Positions 44,708 through 54,262 of a DNA stretch of 64,000 nt are shown in pieces (the stretch's first letter is position 1; each line of letters starts with the position of its first letter). This stretch comes from Campanula takesimana. Taxonomy: Eukaryota; Streptophyta; Magnoliopsida; Asterales; Campanulaceae. The notes beneath the pieces were generated by a model. That model did no database searches and had not been told where the DNA came from. It saw only the letters and a program-made list of their open reading frames with translations. The stretch spans positions 620,001-684,000 of the forward strand of contig JAOWBW010000429.1 of NCBI GenBank assembly GCA_026119855.1. The letters are read 5' to 3'. Made by a program: the position numbers and the translations under genes.

Positions 44708-45148
44708 TGTTAGAGCAATAACAAGACTTGATAAGAAAAGCGAGCAATCACAAGAACACAGATTTACGTGGTTCACCAACTTGGTTACGTCCACGGGAAA
44801 GGGAGAGAATATTATCATCAATCTGGAGAAACGATTACAAGATCACACTATTACTGCTGCACGAATTATTGATCACAATAATTCCTAACTGTGCAACTGT
44901 AGAATTACAGAACTCGCTCTGAGCACTCTAATAATTTGTCTATGACAATCTGAGGTGTGATTTTAATCTAAACTACTGGCCTCTATTTATACTAGTAAAG
45001 TTTATCTCAAAATCTCTTAGGAACTTGGAAACCTAGTCCAAAACTGACTTGGAAACCTTCCTTCTGCGCTCTGTCCCGGAATTACGAAATCTCTCTGTTG
45101 TTTAATCCTTTAACTCGGCGTCCCAAATTCAAAGGCATTAACCCAACA
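44708..45148 (-). repeat. 5' LTR (right) of the minus-strand copia element
   Basis: This is a 441 bp partner of the left LTR; on the minus strand it is followed by the PBS at about 44690-44706. Confidence 0.93.
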
Positions 45149-45424
45149 ACAACAATTTTTTTTTTGAGTGCCTACAGGCAACTTCTTTTAATTAAGGGCT
45201 CTGACAGTGGCGGATTTAGATCCCCTAATTTTTTCTTCTCGGGAGGTTAATATAGTAAATTTAAAAATTATAAAAGGTAAATTGTAAAAATCAAAAAAGT
45301 CATGGGGGTTTAAGTATCCTCTTTAAAGGGTCTAGATCTGCCTTACACAACTTTTTACCTATTTTAATAATATTATTTATTTAAAACAAAATAAAAATAT
45401 AACGTTTATTTAAAAATGGAAAAG

Positions 45425-46261
45425 TGTTATAATATATTATTGTGTGGATGTCCTTTGAACCGGAAGTTTACAAGATAAGTTTTCGCGAAGCTTACTATGG
45501 AAGTTTTGTAAATATCTTCAGTGAAGCTTACTAAGGAAGCCTTACTAAAGGATAATGTTTATCCTTAAAGCTTACAGAGGAAGCCAATTTCCACCTATAA
45601 ATATAGGCTTTAGTTTTCATTTCAATACACAAGTTCTTAACTTCTATCTTTCTTTATTGTATACTCTCTATAATAGTCTTGAAATAAAATATTCTTTTAA
45701 GATTCTGCTCTTAATTCTCGAGTTTTATAAGGGCATCTCCAATGGACACCAAATTCTACACTAAAACACTAAAAAAGCCACTATTCACTTCTCCAATGGA
45801 CACTATATTTTACACCAAATTTGGTGTAAATGAATAGTGTTACACCAAATTTGGTGTAACACTATTCATTTACACCAAATTTGGTGTAATAGTTTCACTT
45901 ATCACATTTAGTCCCTCTAAATTGTAAAAACTCACACATTGTAAATTATGTTAATTAACTTATATGTTAATAAATTATATAATATATTTTACTTAAATAT
46001 TTAGTAATCTTTTAAATTTCAAATATTGGTTTAAGATAATTATATCATCTCAATTAAAAGAGAGGGGTTTATATGTAAAATCATAGACTTCAAGTATTGT
46101 TTGTGTAACAATGAGAGTTAGTGAAAAAATGAGGTGGATAGAGAATATTCCTTTTTAGTGTGAAAAATAGTGTGATACATTGGAGGAGATTTTTTTTTAG
46201 TGTAACATTCGGTGTAAAAGATACACCAAATTTGGTGTTCTCCATTGAAGATGCTCTAACA
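45425..46261. mobile_element. Solo LTR, interrupted by a Tourist MITE near its right end
   Basis: The ends are TGTTATAA and TTATAACA (8 bp inverted, TG...CA). The target duplication AAAAG is perfect (45420-45424 and 46262-46266). Inside are TATAAATATAGG (about 45596) and AATAAA-type signals, as in an LTR promoter/terminator. Removing the Tourist element and its duplication leaves about 308 bp. No internal region or second LTR is adjacent, so recombination between LTRs probably removed the body. Confidence 0.85.
45731..46256. mobile_element. Tourist-type MITE with internal palindromes
   Basis: It begins GGGCATCTCCAATGG and ends CCATTGAAGATGCTC, with the TAA duplication at 45728-45730 and 46257-46259. 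The left part contains repeated copies of the palindrome TTACACCAAATTTGGTGTAA or its halves (about 45810-45885), and a related copy lies near 46215-46240. Confidence 0.88.
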
Positions 46262-46266
46262 AAAAG

Positions 46267-47090
46267 TAGTTAATCTAAAAAGGTGGAAGCATTGGGATGG
46301 ATTTTAGGAGGGGATAGGGGAGAAGGGTGGGAAAGGGAGAAAAAAAGGCCAAAAGTGGAGAGGGTGTAATATCGTTATCATCCAGGAAGATATGGAAAAA
46401 AGTGGGGAGAAGGATATAAAGTGAAAAACGGAACCGCCCGTGCAAATGATGCTAGTTTATTGATATCAAGACGGAGGAGGAAATTTAATTAGTAGTGAGA
46501 ATGTCACTGTCTTTCTCTTTCTTTTCTTCTTTTACACGCACCAAAAAAGCCCATTACGCCAAAGTTCTTCACTCCCCCACACGTGCATTTCATCTTACGT
46601 TAAAAATCGCTCAATTTACTATGTTTAGCTTTACTTTATAAAGTTGTGCACTAAAGAAAGTATCCAATTCTTCGTTTAAAAGAAAAAAAACCAATTCTTG
46701 TTCTAACTCCCTTTCTATACTCAAACATATTAGAAAAAGTCTAGTGTGAAACGGTATCACACACGAAACAAATGAGTTTTGATGAAATAAAAAATCAGTT
46801 TGCCTCGCCTTATCCATAGAGCTAGCAAACCATTTGCTCTTTCTCAACAAGACCCGTCCTACGTGTCAGACCGCCTCACACAATTTTTTATCGATATACA
46901 AAAGAACAAAAAAATAACGTTACTCTTTTCCATTTTTGTAAAAAAAAATATAGTAGACTTTGTATCAAGAAATGTGTTTCAAAATATACATGAATTATAT
47001 ATGACAAAAAAAATTGCTATAAAAATACAACATACTATATTTTTAAGATTAAAAATATATTACTCCATCCTAGATAAAGAATAAAATGTA
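46267..47090. other. Spacer, no gene recognised
   Basis: There are degenerate GTGTGAAACGGTATCACAC-like motifs near 46745-46765 and an inverted relative near 46866-46880, perhaps an old MITE. No supported gene. Confidence 0.45.
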
Positions 47091-47310
47091 CTCCCTCCGA
47101 CCCAAAACACCTTGCACATATTTCTCTTTTGGGCGTTCCATTGGTAAGTCCCACTACTTATCTCTTCTCTCCACTCACAACAACTATCCACTTACTATTC
47201 CCTACCTCACTTTCTCTCTCCTTCCCACTCACACCACCCACTTTTCTTACACATTTTATTAATTCCCGTGCATTTCAAAAAGGGTGCAGGTTGTTTTGAG
47301 ACGGAGGGAG
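47091..47310. mobile_element. Stowaway-type MITE
   Basis: It begins CTCCCTCCGACCCAAAACA and ends TTTTGAGACGGAGGGAG, with TA on both sides. Confidence 0.88.
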
Positions 47311-47395
47311 TACTAATCTGGGAGTTCATAACAACGAATGAACGAGGCATCCAAAATAAAAAAATTAGTGAGATAAAATTTGGACGGAGTATATA

Positions 47396-47635
47396 CTCCC
47401 TCCGTTCCAGAGTAAGTTTTTAATTTTCTTTTTTGGTTTGTCCCACACTAAGGTTCTTAGTTGCTTTATTACCTAAAATGGACCATGCGACCCACTTGTC
47501 ATTCTCACAACAAAAAACTCTCTGCCCACTTTATTTCTCCTACTTTCTCTTACTTACTTTTTTATACTCTTAACATTTACTTTTTCTTAATCTCTGTGTA
47601 AAGTTGAACTAACAACTTAGTTCGGACGGAGGAAG
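47396..47635. mobile_element. Stowaway-type MITE
   Basis: It begins CTCCCTCCGTTCCAGAG and ends AGTTCGGACGGAGGAAG, with TA flanks. It lies 83 bp from the previous Stowaway, in a small cluster. Confidence 0.82.
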
Positions 47636-47637
47636 TA

Positions 47638-48127
47638 ATATGCAAGTTGTAAGAAGATCCATAAGATGATGCATTGGATTTGGATATACACAGGAAGAGG
47701 TGGGTGAGTAGTGATGAGGGTAGGCCAAACCAAAACATATCTTGTGGGAGGCAGTATTTGTATTTCTCTCTCATCACGAAAGCCACGAGACTAGAGTAAA
47801 AACGGGTGGGCGAAGGATAAGAAATAGTTCCTCTCAATTTAAACTTTTAAAAAAAATCGAATTCAAAAATTAAGAAAAATGTAATGTACTGTGAGTGTAA
47901 ATAATTTGGTAAGAAACAAAAAGTAAGGTAAGAAATAGCTAATCGGTAATTATTGTGAATATGATATATGAGACCCATAAATAAATAAGTAGTATAAAAA
48001 AACTTTCTTTTTTTAGGTTTTGAAATTTAAAATGGGACACCCAAAATGAAAATTTTTGAAGTTTAAAATGGGACGGAAGAAGTATTGAGTAATCATTCCG
48101 GTCCCATTTTAAAGGTTATTATTTTTT
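47638..48127. other. Spacer with Stowaway remnants
   Basis: A right-hand end (AAAATGGGACGGAAGAAGTA, about 48066-48085) lacks a clear partner. No gene recognised. Confidence 0.45.
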
Positions 48128-48612
48128 TGTTTGTCACAATTTAAAATTTTAGTGAAAATCTGGGAAAAACCGTGTTTTTTCCTAAGGTTCGCGTACAACA
48201 TGTTTTTAAATTGGCGCGGTGGCATTTTTGTAATTAACGGGAATTTATTTAGCGCTGATCGTAAGTGCCAGTGGTCGTGTAAAAAAGTGTCAGCCATGTA
48301 CGCTGTCACTTATTGCACCAACACTTTTAATAAGTGTCAGTATCAATGTAAAAAAGTGTCAGTGTAATGGCTGGCACTTTCAAACACTAACACTGGCACG
48401 TATGAAAAATGTCAATTCCAATGTTTATAAAATAAACGCCAGTTTGAAGTATTTGCACTTTGTAATATTAACACTCGCCATTTATGATTCTCCCAGTTAT
48501 TTACGAAAATGTCACCGCTTGTTTTTTAAAAAAAGCGTCAGCGGCTTTTGAAAAACATGTTTTTCCTTTGCTTAAGGTAAAACATGTTTTTCCTTTGCTT
48601 AAGGTAAAACAT
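48128..48612. repeat. Non-coding block of dispersed GTGTCAG/CTGGCAC motifs
   Basis: About ten variants of GTGTCAGT, GTGCCAGT and their inverses lie between 48260 and 48545. The block is edged by roughly inverted AACCGTGTTTTTTCCTAAGG and CTTAAGGTAAAACATGTTTTT sequences. This is the style of a DNA transposon with subterminal repeats (CACTA-like), but no clean ends or target duplication were found. Confidence 0.5.
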
Positions 48613-49372
48613 TATTGTCTGGGCTCTGAATTAATACAAAAACGATAGTCTGGACCCTAAAGTGAGAAATATAAAACCATAGGCCCCTAACCGATACAAC
48701 ATGTAAATATTGGGGTAGTGATGCGAGATTAACCCTATTTGATATGTATTTATTGTTTTTTTTATTATGTGTATAAAATACTAAAACTACAAGTATTTTG
48801 AGACAGTGATTAACATTTATATTTAAAAATATTAATTCCTTTTACTATCCAACACATAAGCAACAAATCCTTCTTCAGTCTACAAGCCTGCACCCACCTG
48901 CCGTCACTTTTTGCCATTAATAGTCAATCCCTTCTCCCTCTCTCCCTCAAAATAGATATCGTTTTGAAGTGTTTCACAAATATTAAAAATTGACATTAAT
49001 ACATGTGAAAAAATCACAAATACCCTTAAAGTAAATCATCTACCTAAGTAATTAAATTGTTAGGTAAAAGATAGTTCACTATCATTATTAAAGGTATAAT
49101 TGGTATAGAACAATAAAAAAAACTTTGAAAATAGTGAAACGACATGTTTTTTGAGACAAAATTTAACTCCCAAAACGACATATATTTGAGACAGAGAGAG
49201 TATTTCCCGCCGCTCTACCCGTACGTTAGTAATGGCATAGGACTGGAGTTACCCCCTTCCGTCTCTTTTATTTTGCAAAATAAATTTGAACACAACAATT
49301 AAAAAAAAAATGCGTTGTGAGGGTAGATAATTGGGTAAGAGGAAAATAAGTGAGATGAGAAGTAGTAAGTGG
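48613..49372. other. Spacer, no gene recognised
   Basis: AT-rich sequence with a tandem TTTCCTTTGCTTAAGGTAAA doublet at its start. No supported gene. Confidence 0.45.
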
Positions 49373-49550
49373 TAGAGGTGGAAAATTGTACTCATCCGTA
49401 CCAACCAACTTGTATACCAACCGTACCAATTATAATTGGTATAAAGAAGTCGGTATACCGAATTTTTTGGTTGGTAGTACCATACCATTTTTGTCTAACT
49501 GGTTGGTACACGGTATACAATATCGACTTTGGTTGGTATACCATGTACCA

Positions 49551-49554
<4 letters not shown>

Positions 49555-49604
<50 letters not shown>

Positions 49605-49807
49605 GGTGCTCAAATGAGAACCTAAATACCGTGAGAACTTAATGTATCCAATGATGTATCCAAGTGCACATTGGATACATTATTGTTTACCTAATGTATC
49701 AAAGTAATGTATCTAAGTGAACCATTGGATACATTAGTTTTTACCAAATGTATCAAAGTTCTCACGGTTCTCATGATATTTAGGTTCTCACAGGAGTACG
49801 ACCCTAG

Positions 49808-49863
<56 letters not shown>
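49555..49863. repeat. TA microsatellite split by an inserted element
   Basis: (TA)n tracts of about 46 and 50 bp flank a 204 bp element. Confidence 0.9.
49603..49806. mobile_element. Small inverted-repeat element inside the TA microsatellite
   Basis: It starts TAGGTGCTCAAATGAGAACC and ends on the other strand TAGGGTCGTACTCCTGTGAG; the arms share GAGAACCTAAATA and TTGATACATT/AATGTATC blocks. It is inserted cleanly between two TA runs. Confidence 0.72.
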
Positions 49864-49865
<2 letters not shown>

Positions 49866-50506
49866 CACATAAATAATACTTTATCTAATTGTCTACGTAC
49901 TTGAAATATTCAAAGGGTAATTTGGTCTATTTGATATTTATTGATTTTTTAATATGTGTTCTAAAACTAAAAGTATTTTGGGACGAATAGAGTATCAAAC
50001 ATTAATTTTCTTTTTCTAACTTAAGTCCTTAAGTTACTTTATTATGATTTAGGAAAAAAATTCAAACTGCCTTATTGTAATCTTTTGGTTTTGGAGTCGT
50101 GGTAAATATTATATAAAGTCACTATATTGTTTAGTTTTCAAAACTTCAGTTGTTTTATTTTTCTTTAGTTTCAAAACTTTATAATTTTGTATTTGAGATA
50201 TATTTTTATGTTATATATAATTTTTAAAGTAGACAAAAAACTCTTAACGAAAAAAAATGTAACTTTTTTTTGTCTTCATTTACATTTGGTATATATCGAG
50301 TACCAACCGTACCAATCGAATACCAACCATACCAATAAACTTGGTATACCGACTTTTGTGGTTGGTACTGGTACATATTTTTGTGTACCAAATCATACTT
50401 GGTTGGTACACGGTACAAGCAAAATACACTTGGTATACCTACCAATCCACCCCTAGTAAGTGGAAGTTAATCTGAGTATAACAAGTGAGACTCGTTATTT
50501 AAAAAG

Positions 50507-50729
50507 GGAATTTTTCCCCTAGGGCCCCTGGGGCGAGATTTTAATACCCATAAACCCTAGCCCAGACCAAATGCCAGATAAAACCTTCACTTGAGATCAA
50601 AATTCCACCCACACCCCTAGCTTCATTTAGCTTCCTTTGACTGGTCAAACATAACACCAACATACCCAAACTACCCCTAACCCCAACAAAACACTCCCCT
50701 CTCCTCCCTCCCCTCAAGCTGGCACCAGA

Positions 50730-50765
<36 letters not shown>

Positions 50766-52935
50766 TCTCTCTCTCTAAAAAAACACACAGTTCATTTTTC
50801 TCCCCTCCAAACACTCACCGCCTCGTCATATTCTCCGGCGACGGCGAGACATTTGTCTCCGGCTACCGGCGACTATGGCTACTTCGTCTCTCTCTACAGA
50901 TCCGTTACCCTCTCTCAGATCTGTCGTCGGCTTCCCATCTCTCTCTCTCTCTTCCCAGATCTGGCCAAAATATTGCAGATCTGGCCGGAATTTGCTCGGC
51001 GTCGATTTTGCCGGCAGGTATTTGACAGTAAACGGGCCAATGATTTCGCCATTGCTGCGTCTGTGTTTGACCTTCTCCGGTCCACCATCACGTCCGACCT
51101 TCTTCGTCCCCGGCATCTCCGTCTCCTCTAGTCCATCAGCTCCGATGGCGACGGCGGTGAGTTTACTCCGGCGACTTTATTGCTCCGATTCGCTCAGATC
51201 TGGATGGAATGATTAGATCCGGTGCGTCTCGTCTTATTTTCTTCTGGACTTTGTGTTGACTGGCTCAGGGGCCCTAGAAAAATTCATCCCCTTTTGTTTA
51301 TGTGGGTGGTTAATGTTGTTTTTGAAGATGTTCTCTCTGTTTATTGGTTATATGAATAGCATGGATCATGTTCAGAATTGCTTTTGTGCTTTGAACATTT
51401 GAATACATTCTTTTGAAACTTTAAATTTGTAAAATTGAAATATATAAGACTTTACACTATTATATAAGAGTTTTTGCTCAAACAAGACTGAAGAGTTTGT
51501 ACCAACTACTGGATTGCATTTGTACCAACTATTATATAAGAGTTTAAACTTTTAAGTTGTTCATAAGATTAAAGTCTTATTGAATCTGTTTATAAGACTA
51601 AAGTCTTATTGAATCTGTTTATAAGACTTTGCTGACTAATAATATGTATTATAAGAGCTATTTTCAGTCTCATTAAAACATGTTCATTTGAAACCTGTGT
51701 TCATAAGACTAAAAGTCTTATTGAAACTGTTCATAAGACTTTTCAATCTCATTAAAACATGTTCATTTGTATCAAAATGGGTTTAATGTTTATAAGACTT
51801 TTTGACTCTTATAAGAGTCAGTTATAAGAGTTTGACTGTTGTTTTGACCAAGTTTGACTAAATTTTATTTTTTTTTTGTAAAAAATGGAAAAGTGTTTTT
51901 TTTTTTTACTCTTATGTGTTAGTTATAAGAGTTTGACTGTCGTTTGACCAAGTTTGACCAAATTTGATTAAAAAAATTATTATTTTTTTGTAAAAAATGA
52001 AAAAAAATAATTTTTGTAACTCTTATATGATAATTATGTCTTAGTTATAAGAGTTTGACAGCTGTTTGACCAAGTTTGACCAAAACATTTATTATTAGTT
52101 TTGTAAAAAAATGGAAAAAGTGAAATTTTTGACTCTTATGTGTTAGTTATAAGAGTTTGACTACTGTTTGACCATGTTTGACCAAATATTATTAATATTT
52201 TTTCTAAAAAATGAAAAAAACAATTTTTTTTACTCTTATATGTTAATTATGTGTCAGTTATAAGAGTTTGACTGCTGTTTGACCGAGTTTGACCAAATTT
52301 GACCCAAAAAAATATATAGTTTTTTTTGTAAAAAATGAAAAAAAGTATTTTTTGTAACTCTTATATGATAATTATGTGTAAGTAATAAGAGTTTGACTGC
52401 AGTTTGACCAACTTTGACCAAAAAAATTGTTATTTTTTTTTTGGTAAAATGGAAAAAGTGATTTATTTACTCTTATGTGTTAGTTATAAGAGTTTGACTA
52501 TCGTTTGACCAAGTTTGACTAAATATTATTAATATTTTTTTCTAAAAAAATAAAAAAAGTATTTTTTTTTACTCTTATATGTTAATTATGTGTTAGTTAT
52601 AAGAGTTTGACTTCGGTTTGACCGAGTTTGACCAAAACAATAATTTTTTTTTCTAAAAAAAATGAAAAAATTAGTTTTTTTTTACTCTTATATATAATTA
52701 TGTGTAAGTTATAAGAGCTGACTAGGATTTGACCAAAAAAAGTAAGGATGGGATGAGATATGAGGGCATTTTAGTCTTCTTGCATCTTTTTGGTGGTGAG
52801 GGGTGGGAGGAGATATGAGGGCATTTTAGTCTTATTGCATCTTTTTGCTAGTGAGGGGTGTATGAGGAATTTTTCATCTGGATTTTCCTTATTTGGGTTT
52901 GAATCTGGGCTTAGGGGCCCTAGAGTCCAAGCCCC
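50507..52935. mobile_element. MULE-like element, 10 bp TSD, with tandem-repeat cargo
   Basis: The target duplication ATTTAAAAAG is perfect (50497-50506 and 52936-52945). The ends share inverted TAGGGCCCCT and nearby CAGATT/GAGATT..ACCCA..TAA blocks. The left third (50700-51240) is CT- and GC-rich with overlapping frames (for example 50875-51216, + strand), unlike its AT-rich surroundings, and may be captured host gene sequence. A CAGGGGCCCTAGAAAAATTC motif near 51268 resembles the terminus again. The right half is a tandem array. No transposase was recognised. Confidence 0.72.
51821..52735. repeat. Nine-unit array of about 110 bp, rich in TTGAC motifs
   Basis: Units start with TTATAAGAGTTTGAC near 51821, 51921, 52041, 52144, 52256, 52381, 52481, 52594 and 52706, spaced 101-124 bp. 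Most contain three TTGAC cores (TTTGACTG, then GTTTGACCAAGTTTGACC), a poly-T run, a GTAAAAAATG motif and CTCTTATATG. TTGAC[CT] is the core of the W box bound by WRKY factors. An upstream region (51440-51800) has shorter TATAAGACT-type repeats. Confidence 0.88.
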
Positions 52936-52945
52936 ATTTAAAAAG

Positions 52946-53871
52946 TGTTAAAATGTTGATATTTTAAGACTTTACATACTAAAGTGGGACAATTTTTTAT
53001 ATATTAAAAATTGGACGGAAAGAGTACACGTTTTGGCCCATATTCTTCTCGTCCCTATTTTCAAACTATTCTACTTCGTCCATAATTCTATTCTTTTAAT
53101 TAGATTGAAATTTTGGTTTTGAAAAAATGGTGTTTGAACAATTTTTGATTAATAATTCCATTAAATTTAATTTTATGTAAACGGTAATTAATTGCATATT
53201 TGTAATCCTCATTTAGAGTAAATTAATTTGATATATTACTTTCTCAAAACTAATTTGAGATTAATGAGAATTACTATTCAAAATATGCAAAATGAAATAA
53301 GTATATGCAGAGTTCATGGGATATAAAATGGTGATCCCACGTTGCTTTAAGAATTAAAGTAATGAGAATATTTAAGCGGATCTATCTAAGGAGAAAGGAG
53401 AAGTCGTCAAGTTGTTCTCTCCTTGGGTCAACCTAGTGGACCATTGGGCCATCTATGCAATTATGGGTCCAATTGTGCTAATTTTGGACTAGCTCAAAAT
53501 TAATTTCGCACCATCCGAGTGGCTCGGTTGATGGGCGTCGCCTGGGTTGCCATGGGCTGAATGGGTCAAAGTCTGAACCTTCCAGGTGGTTCGGTTCTGG
53601 CTAGGAGCGATCTAGTTGGTTTTAGATTGGGTGAATAAGCCTAGGCCCGTTTGGAGTAGTTCAGGTAGGGATTGGGTCATAATGGTTCAGGAAGGATCCG
53701 ACAGTTGGGATGGGCACAACCCGCATATGCTCAAACATCCGGGTCAAGCCTCCTAGGTCGATCCATCTGAACCAAGAAATCTCCACCCTTCACCAAGATC
53801 AGCTTCAACGGTGCATAAACCATAAGGTGCAATTTGTGTCTATTCCTAAAAGGCACCCCATCTCTTCATTA
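52946..53871. other. LTR-like sequence upstream of the mariner insertion
   Basis: No gene was recognised. The segment from about 53350 to 53871 is CT/G-rich relative to its surroundings and continues, after the mariner element, with TATAAATAGCC and a leader-like sequence to about 57800. This looks like one retrotransposon LTR or promoter cut in two, but LTR ends were not identified. Confidence 0.35.
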
Positions 53872-54262
53872 TACTCCCTCCGTCCCACCTCACTTGAGAC
53901 TTTCGAGGTGGGCACAAGAACTAAGAAAAAAGAGTAAAATAAAAGAAAGCTGTGCTTGCTGGGGGAATATTGGGAGATTTGACCTCTCCTAATCCTTCTT
54001 GGTACTTGTTTAAGTTCCCCCCCCCCCCCCAAAACTAAACAAGAGTAAATTTGAAAAGTAAAAAGTAGAAAGTACAACTTAAACCTGGTAACTTCATTAT
54101 CAACACCAATTTACAGCATCCGAAAATTAGAAGTTCCCTCCAAATAAGTTTTCATTACAGCTATTCAAATCTCCCTCCTAATCTATTCACACATTCTATA
54201 AATACAACATCATTTTTAAAACAAAAGGCTAAACCCATTTGAAGAACACAAAAAGGGTTGCC

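Larger units (their letters stand above)
40433..45148 (-). mobile_element. Ty1/copia element, minus strand, with deleted pol
   Basis: The LTRs lie at 40433-40873 and 44708-45148, both 441 bp and differing at about seven sites by eye. On the minus strand the 5' LTR is followed by the PBS TGGTATCAGAG, and the 3' LTR is preceded by the polypurine tract AAGGTGGAGAT. The flanks ACAAT (40428-40432) and ACAAC (45149-45153) are a one-mismatch target duplication. Gag, protease, integrase, part of RT and RNase H are present in order, but stops, frameshifts and deletions make the element non-autonomous. Confidence 0.93.
49373..50455. mobile_element. Non-autonomous hAT element with GGTATACC/TTGGTAC repeats
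   Basis: The ends are TAGAGGTGGA and TAGGGGTGGA (opposite strand), with the perfect 8 bp duplication GTAAGTGG (49365-49372 and 50456-50463). Both subterminal regions (49400-49550 and 50285-50445) are filled with variants of TTGGTATACCAA and GGTTGGTAC. A TA microsatellite in the middle carries another inserted element. Confidence 0.9.

Noticed and set aside
46745..46880. Bounded MITE with GTGTGAAACGGTATCACAC ends
   Set aside because: The two ends are too diverged and no target duplication was seen.
50853..51216. Host gene in the GC-rich part of the MULE-like element
   Set aside because: Three frames are open at once because of CT-rich composition; no domain, splice pattern or conserved motif was recognised.
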